From: Pseudohaliea sp964438205
GTDB lineage: Bacteria > Pseudomonadota > Gammaproteobacteria > Pseudomonadales > Halieaceae
Length of the DNA: 64,000 bases
Assembly: GCA_964438205.1 (NCBI GenBank)
Contig: CAYTJQ010000013.1
Location: forward strand, 1 to 64,000
Direction of reading: 5' to 3'
Under the pieces are notes generated by a model that saw only the letters and a list, made by a program, of their open reading frames with translations, did no database searches and was not told where the DNA came from. Below are positions 58,750-64,000 of this stretch, one piece after another. The translations under genes were made by a program, and so were the position numbers. How positions within the stretch are numbered: the first letter of the stretch is position 1; each line of letters starts with the position of its first letter.

Positions 58750-61700
58750 CTAACCCAGCCAGGCACGGGCGTTGCGGAACAGGCGCAGCCAGGGGCCGTC
58801 GTCCCCCCACTCGGGCGGCGCCCAGGAGAAGTTCACCCCGCGCAGCACCCGTTCCGGGTGCGGCATCATGATCGTGGCGCGGCCGTCGGCGCTCGTAAGG
58901 CCCGTCATGCCGGCCGGCGACCCGTTCGGGTTCGCCGGGTAGCGTTCGGCAACGCTGCCGTCGTGCTCGAGGAAGCGCAGGGCGACCAGGCCGGCGGCCT
59001 CGCAGGCCTCGCGGTCCGCGTCGGAGGCAAAGGCCGCGCGTCCCTCACCGTGGGCCACGGCCACCGGCAGCCGCGAGCCGGCCATGCCGGCGAGGAACAG
59101 CGACGGGGACGCTTCGACGCGCACCAGCGACAGGCGGGCCTCGAACTGCTCGCTGCGGTTGCGCAGGAAGCGCGGCCAGTGCGCCGCTCCGGGCACCAGC
59201 TCGCGCAGCGTCGACAACATCTGGCAGCCATTGCACACGCCGAGGGTGAAGCTGTCGCCGCGGGCAAAGAAGGCGGCAAAAGCCTCGCGCAGGTCGTCGT
59301 TGTAGCGGATGGCCTTGGCCCAGCCTTCCCCGGCGCCGAGCACGTCGCCGTAGGAGAAGCCGCCGCAGGCCACGAGGCCGTCGAAGCGGGCGAGACCCTG
59401 GCGGCCCGCCGCGAGATCGCTCATGTGCACGTCCACGGCGGCGAAGCCGGCGCGGTGGAAGGCCGCGGCCATCTCCACCTGGCCGTTGACGCCCTGCTCG
59501 CGAAGCACCGCCACCCGCGGCCGCCGCCCGGTCGCGACGAAGGGTGCCGCCACGTCCTCTGCCGGGTCGAAGGCGAGTTCCGCATTGAGGCCCGTATCCT
59601 CGGCGGTAATGCGGGCGAATTCCTCGTCGGCGCACTCGGGGTTGTCGCGCAGCCGCTGCAGCGCGTGGCTGGTGGAGGCCCAGAGCGCCTGCAGGCGGGA
59701 ACGGCGGTCTTCAAGCACCGGCTCGCCGTCCACCGCCACGGTCACGGCGTCGCCGGGCACCGCGTTGCCGATCGCTGCCAGGCACGGCGCGATCCCCAGC
59801 GCCTCGGCCTGCGCCCGCCAGGCGGGGAGCGCCTCCCGCGGTACCTGCAGCACCGCGCCCGCCTCCTCGCTGAACAGCGCCGCCAGCGCTGAGGGCGCCG
59901 CCGGAAGGTCGACGGCCAGGCCACAGCGGCCGGCGAAGGCCATCTCCAGCAGCGTGGTGATGACACCGCCGTCGGAGCGGTCGTGGTAGGCGAGCAGGTC
60001 CCCGCGGGCGAGACCCCACTGCACGAGGGCAAAGAGGCCGGCGAGGTCGTCGGGGCGGTCGATGTCCGCGGGGGCATCGCCGAGGACGCCGTAGACCTGG
60101 CACAGCGCGGAACCGCCGAGGCGGCCGGCACCGCGGCCGAGGTCGAGGAGCAGCAGCGCGGCGTCCGCCGCCGGGTCGAGCTGCGGCGTGGCGACCCGGT
60201 GCACGTCCGTGACCGGGGCGAAGGCGGACACGATGAGTGAGACCGGCGCCGTCACGGCGCGCGCGGCGCCACCCGCCTCCCACGCCGTGCGCATGGACAT
60301 GGAGTCCTTGCCTACCGGGATGGTGAGGCCCAGGGCCGGGCAGAACTCCATGCCGACCGCCCGCACCGTGTCGAAGAGGATGGCGTCTTCGTGGCCGACC
60401 CCCGCCGCGCACATCCAGTTCGCCGAGAGTTTCACGTCGGCCAGCGCGTCGATCGGTGCCGCGCAGATATTGGTCAGCGCCTCGGCGACCGCCATGCGCC
60501 CGGAAGCCGGGCCGTCCAGGAGCGCCAGCGGCGTACGCTCACCCATGGCCATGGCCTCGCCGCGGTCGCCGTCGAAAGTCACGGCCGTCACCGCGCAATC
60601 CGCCACCGGCACCTGCCAGGGACCGACGAGCTGATCGCGGCAGACGAGACCGGTGATGCTTCGATCGCCGATGGTGATAAGGAACTGCTTGCTGGCCACC
60701 GTCGGCAGCTGCAGCACGCGTTCCAGCGCCTCGGCGGGCGAAACCGCGGGCAGGGATTCCCCCTGCCGCGCCGGCGGCCGGGTCGTCTCCCGGTGCATGC
60801 GCGGCGGCTTGCCGAAGAGCAGCGCCATGGGCAGGTCCACGGGCGTGTTGTCGAAGTGCGGGTCATCCACCGCCAGGTGCTGCGCCGCCGTCGCCTCGCC
60901 GACCACGGCGAAGGGGCAGCGCTCGCGCTCGCAGATCGCGGCGAAGCGGTCGAGGTCCCGGCTTTCCACGGCGAGCACGTAGCGCTCCTGGCTCTCGTTG
61001 CACCAGAGTTCCAGCGGCGACATGCCGGGTTCGTCCGAGGGCACGGCGCGCAGGTCGAAGGCGCCGCCGCGGCCGCCGTCCTTCACCAGTTCCGGGAACG
61101 CGTTGGACAGGCCCCCGGCCCCCACATCGTGGATGAAGGCAATCGGGTTGGCCTCCCCGAGCTGCCAGCAGCGGTCGATGACCTCCTGGCAGCGGCGCTC
61201 CATCTCGGGGTTCTGGCGCTGTACCGAGGCAAAATCCAGGTCCTCCTGGCCCGCGCCGGAGGCCATGGAAGATGCCGCGCCGCCGCCGAGGCCGATGAGC
61301 ATGGCCGGCCCGCCGAGCACCACCAGCTTCGCGCCCGGCTCGAAGCTGCCCTTGTCGACGTGCTCCGGTGCGATGTTGCCGTAACCGCCGGCGATCATGA
61401 TCGGCTTGTGGTAGCCGCGCACCTCGCCCGCCACCGCCAGCTCGAAGCTGCGGAAGTAACCGCAGAGATTGGGCCGCCCGAACTCGTTGTTGAAGGCGGC
61501 GCCGCCGATGGGCCCTTCCAGCATGATGTCGAGCGCCGACGCGATACGCCCCGGGCGGCCGTAGCCCTGTTCCCAGGGCTGCGGCAGGGTCGGCAGCTCG
61601 AGGTTCGAGACCGTGAAGCCGGTGAGGCCGGCCTTGGGCTTCGAGCCGCGCCCCACGGCGCCCTCGTCGCGAATCTCCCCGCCGGCGCCCGTGCCCGCGC

Positions 61701-62637
61701 CGGGAAACGGCGCGATCGCCGTCGGGTGATTGTGCGTTTCGACCTTCATGAGCAGGTGGATAGCCTGCTCGTGGGCGCCGTATTCGCCGGTTTCCGGGGC
61801 CGGGTAGAAGCGGCCGCCGCGGCTGCCCGTGACCACCGCGGCATTGTCCGCGTAGGCCGAGAGCACGTTCTCCCCGCCCGCGCGGTAGGTATTGCGGATC
61901 ATGTCGAAGAGGGAATGCGGCTGTGCCTCGCCGTCCACGGTCCAGCTGGCGTTGAAGATCTTGTGCCGGCAGTGCTCGCTGTTGGCCTGGGCGAACATCA
62001 TCAGCTCCACGTCGCTGGGATTGCGGCCGAGGTCGCGGAAGCTGTCGAGCAGGTAGTCGATTTCGTCCTCGGCCAGGGCCAGGCCGAGCTCGCGATCCGC
62101 CGCCTCGAGCGCGGCGCGGCCGCCCGCGAGCACGTCGACCCGTGCCATCGGTCGCGGGGTGGCTTCGGCAAAGAGAGCCGTGGCCGCTGCCGGGTCGTCG
62201 AGCAGCGCTTCGGTCATGCGGTCGAAGAGCAGCGCGCGGGCCGCCGTGAGCTGCGCTTCCGTCAGCCCCGCCGGCAGCAGCAGCGTGTAGGCCACACCAC
62301 GTTCCACCCGGTGCAGGGCGTCGAGGCCGCAGTGGCGGGCGATGTCCGTCGCCTTGCTCGCCCAGGGCGAGATCGTCCCCGGACGCGGTACGGCGAGCAG
62401 CAGGGTCTCCCCCGGCGCCGCTGCCAGTTCCCCGGTGGCATCCGGCGCCACCCCGCCGTAGGCAAGCAGGCTGTCCAGCACCGCGCGCTGCCCGTCGGCC
62501 AGGGCGCCCTGCAGGTGCGCAAAGTGCACATAGCGCGCGCCGGTGAGCCGGATGGCGGGGTCCACGGCCTCGAGGCGCTCCGCGAGCTTGGCCAGGCGGA
62601 AGGCGGAGAGGGCCGGCGGGCCGGGCAGGATCAGCAT
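58750..62637 (-). CDS. purL: Phosphoribosylformylglycinamidine synthase
   Basis: 1295 residues, the same length as E. coli PurL. Fourth step of purine synthesis, using glutamine and ATP. Order: N-terminal PurS-like domain, ATP-binding FGAM synthase halves (SEHCRHKIFN, VETHNHPTAIAPFPGAGTGAGGEIRDEGA, GKDSMSMRT), and a C-terminal class I glutamine amidotransferase domain with nucleophile Cys in LGVCNGCQML and the His-Glu pair in MMPHPERVLRG. Divergent from mltF, as in E. coli. Confidence 0.98.
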   Translation of the reverse strand: MLILPGPPALSAFRLAKLAERLEAVDPAIRLTGARYVHFAHLQGALADGQRAVLDSLLAYGGVAPDATGELAAAPGETLLLAVPRPGTISPWASKATDIARHCGLDALHRVERGVAYTLLLPAGLTEAQLTAARALLFDRMTEALLDDPAAATALFAEATPRPMARVDVLAGGRAALEAADRELGLALAEDEIDYLLDSFRDLGRNPSDVELMMFAQANSEHCRHKIFNASWTVDGEAQPHSLFDMIRNTYRAGGENVLSAYADNAAVVTGSRGGRFYPAPETGEYGAHEQAIHLLMKVETHNHPTAIAPFPGAGTGAGGEIRDEGAVGRGSKPKAGLTGFTVSNLELPTLPQPWEQGYGRPGRIASALDIMLEGPIGGAAFNNEFGRPNLCGYFRSFELAVAGEVRGYHKPIMIAGGYGNIAPEHVDKGSFEPGAKLVVLGGPAMLIGLGGGAASSMASGAGQEDLDFASVQRQNPEMERRCQEVIDRCWQLGEANPIAFIHDVGAGGLSNAFPELVKDGGRGGAFDLRAVPSDEPGMSPLELWCNESQERYVLAVESRDLDRFAAICERERCPFAVVGEATAAQHLAVDDPHFDNTPVDLPMALLFGKPPRMHRETTRPPARQGESLPAVSPAEALERVLQLPTVASKQFLITIGDRSITGLVCRDQLVGPWQVPVADCAVTAVTFDGDRGEAMAMGERTPLALLDGPASGRMAVAEALTNICAAPIDALADVKLSANWMCAAGVGHEDAILFDTVRAVGMEFCPALGLTIPVGKDSMSMRTAWEAGGAARAVTAPVSLIVSAFAPVTDVHRVATPQLDPAADAALLLLDLGRGAGRLGGSALCQVYGVLGDAPADIDRPDDLAGLFALVQWGLARGDLLAYHDRSDGGVITTLLEMAFAGRCGLAVDLPAAPSALAALFSEEAGAVLQVPREALPAWRAQAEALGIAPCLAAIGNAVPGDAVTVAVDGEPVLEDRRSRLQALWASTSHALQRLRDNPECADEEFARITAEDTGLNAELAFDPAEDVAAPFVATGRRPRVAVLREQGVNGQVEMAAAFHRAGFAAVDVHMSDLAAGRQGLARFDGLVACGGFSYGDVLGAGEGWAKAIRYNDDLREAFAAFFARGDSFTLGVCNGCQMLSTLRELVPGAAHWPRFLRNRSEQFEARLSLVRVEASPSLFLAGMAGSRLPVAVAHGEGRAAFASDADREACEAAGLVALRFLEHDGSVAERYPANPNGSPAGMTGLTSADGRATIMMPHPERVLRGVNFSWAPPEWGDDGPWLRLFRNARAWLG

Positions 62638-62702
62638 GGGGACTCGGGCTCCCGGGGTGCGAAGACGGGCGCGTAGTGTACCGGTGCGTTTACACTAGGG
62701 CC

Positions 62703-64000
62703 ATGCTGACACGCCTCACCCTCGCTGCTGTCCTGGCCCTGCTCGCCCTCGCCGGCGGCTGCGGGGGGCCGGTGGACAGCCTGGAGGCGATCCGAGAGCG
62801 CGGGGAGCTGCGCTTCGTGACCCGCAACGGGCCGACGACCTACTACCGCGAGCGCGGCGAGCCGGCCGGATTCGAGTACGACCTGGCCCGGCGCTTCGCC
62901 CAGGAGCTCGGCGTGGAGCTGGCCGTGGTGCCCGTGTTCAGCCTCGAGGGGCTGTTCACCGCCCTGCGCCGCGGCGAGGCCGACATCGCCGGCGCCGGGC
63001 TCACGCTGACCCCGGAGCGCGCTGCCGCCTTTACCCCCTCCGCCGCCTACCACGAGCAGCGCCCCCAGGTGATCTACCGCACCGGCACACCCCGGCCCCG
63101 GGGCATCGAGGACCTCGAGGGGCGCGACGTGCTGGTGCTCGCGGGCTCCAGCCACGACACGCTCCTGGCACGGCGCGGGGCGGACGACCTGCCGGGCCTG
63201 CGCGTGCGCAGCGTCGCCGGGGCAGACCCGCTGGACCTCCTGCGCGAGGTGGACCGGGGCAATGCCGACGCTGCGGTGGTGGACTCGGTCGAATTTGCCA
63301 TCCAGCGGCACCTCCTGCCGCAGCTGGCCGTGGCCTTCGACCTGGCGACCGAGCAGGACATGGTCTGGTACCTCGCCCCGGGCGCGAGGAACGACGCGCT
63401 CCTGGAGCGCCTGGACGAGTTCTTCCAGCGCCTGGAGCGCGGGGGCACGCTGACGGCGCTGCGCGAGGCGCACCTCGGCCAGGTGGACGCGCTGACCCGC
63501 GCCGGTTCGCAGACCTTCGTTGCCAACATCGGCAGCCGGCTGCCGGCGTACCGGGAAGCGATCGAACAGGTGGCCCGGGAGCACCAGCTGGACTGGGCAT
63601 TGCTCGCCGCGATGGCCTACCAGGAATCGCACTGGGACCCGGAGGCCGTTTCCCCGACCGGTGTCCGCGGGATGATGATGCTGACCCGCGCCACCGCCCG
63701 CGACCTCGGCGTGCCCGACCGCCGGGACCCGCTGCAGAGCCTGCGCGGCGGTGCGCGCTACTTCAAGAACCTGCGCCGCCGGCTGCCCGGCGATATCGCG
63801 GAACCGGACCGCACCTGGCTCGCGCTCGCCGCCTACAACATCGGCATGGGCCACCTCGAGGATGCCCGCGTGCTCACGGAGCGTGCGGGCGGCGACCCGC
63901 ACCACTGGCAGGACGTGATGACCCACCTGCCCAAGCTCGAGCAGCGGGCGTTTTACACCACCGTGCGCCACGGCTATGCCCGCGGCCGGGAGGCCGTACG
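62703..64000 (+). CDS. mltF: Membrane-bound lytic murein transglycosylase F (partial, runs off the end)
   Basis: At least 432 residues from ATG 62703, open to the window edge. Lipobox ALAGGC (Cys20), so an outer-membrane lipoprotein. Residues about 28-265 are a family-3 solute-binding-type domain (ELRFVTRNGPTTYYRERGEPAGFEYDLARRFAQELG, in parts). From about 285 is an SLT lysozyme-like domain with the catalytic Glu in AYQESHWDPEAVSPTGVRGMMMLT and AAYNIGMGHLEDA. It cleaves peptidoglycan glycan strands. Divergent from purL with a 65-base shared promoter region, the conserved neighbourhood. Confidence 0.96.
   Translation, partial: MLTRLTLAAVLALLALAGGCGGPVDSLEAIRERGELRFVTRNGPTTYYRERGEPAGFEYDLARRFAQELGVELAVVPVFSLEGLFTALRRGEADIAGAGLTLTPERAAAFTPSAAYHEQRPQVIYRTGTPRPRGIEDLEGRDVLVLAGSSHDTLLARRGADDLPGLRVRSVAGADPLDLLREVDRGNADAAVVDSVEFAIQRHLLPQLAVAFDLATEQDMVWYLAPGARNDALLERLDEFFQRLERGGTLTALREAHLGQVDALTRAGSQTFVANIGSRLPAYREAIEQVAREHQLDWALLAAMAYQESHWDPEAVSPTGVRGMMMLTRATARDLGVPDRRDPLQSLRGGARYFKNLRRRLPGDIAEPDRTWLALAAYNIGMGHLEDARVLTERAGGDPHHWQDVMTHLPKLEQRAFYTTVRHGYARGREAV

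Noticed and set aside
56788..62676. Plus-strand frames of 638 and 761 residues
   Set aside because: Antisense shadows of secD and purL.

Overview
The window is 64 kb of very GC-rich bacterial DNA (codon third positions are almost all G or C). It has no rRNA, tRNA, insertion sequence or CRISPR array that I can see, and two 100-base runs of N (2966-3065 and 20422-20521) that mark scaffold joins. Two things point to a free-living, probably marine, gammaproteobacterium of the Cellvibrionales/Halieaceae or Marinobacter kind. One is the housekeeping gene order (ndk-rlmN-pilW-ispG-hisS-yfgM-bamB-der, trmJ-iscS, secD-secF, and purL divergent from mltF). The other is the set of TonB-dependent receptors, acyl-CoA enzymes, a 532-residue isocitrate lyase and a 661-residue Marinobacter-type fatty acyl-CoA reductase. 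The lineage is inferred from gene content, not computed.

Layout. Positions 1-3.8 kb hold the end of an unidentified gene, a secreted haem-c/beta-propeller (Vgb-like) protein, an SGNH hydrolase, a secreted S10 serine carboxypeptidase broken by an N gap, and a tandem CDGSH iron-sulfur protein. Positions 3.9-14.3 kb form a catabolic island: TonB receptor, TetR regulator, cupin, a second haem-c/Vgb-like lipoprotein, SCPx-type thiolase, acyl-CoA ligase, cytochrome P450 and a YghU-type glutathione transferase. Three copies of a 20-bp operator-like sequence (3872, 7525, 12110) sit in the promoters of this island and probably bind the TetR protein encoded inside it. Positions 14.9-20.4 kb are a vitamin B12 uptake operon: cobalamin riboswitch, btuB, cobO, btuC (apparently starting with CTG), btuD, btuF.

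Positions 20.5-23.1 kb carry sstT and metY. Positions 23.1-33.8 kb are a second lipid/organic-acid island: SnoaL-like protein, acyl-CoA dehydrogenase, acyl-CoA ligase, NmrA-like protein, two TonB receptors, a class II aldolase-like protein and an HxlR regulator. A second palindrome (TTGAA-N5-TTCAA) occurs at 23715 and 29811. Positions 33.9-37 kb hold an M24 peptidase, a small secreted repeat protein and a membrane diguanylate cyclase. Positions 37.1-40.9 kb hold isocitrate lyase divergent from the fatty acyl-CoA reductase. Positions 41-44.2 kb are a GntR/ABC-transporter/DUF2807 operon.

Positions 44.2-64 kb are core genes: truncated haemoglobin, der, bamB, yfgM, hisS, ispG, pilW, rlmN, ndk, iscS, trmJ, suhB, secF, secD, purL, and mltF running off the end. 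Together the genes describe an organism that takes up hydrophobic or complex substrates through TonB receptors, activates them as CoA esters, feeds acetyl-CoA into the glyoxylate shunt and scavenges B12. The least described part is the TetR-controlled island with two haem-c/propeller proteins.
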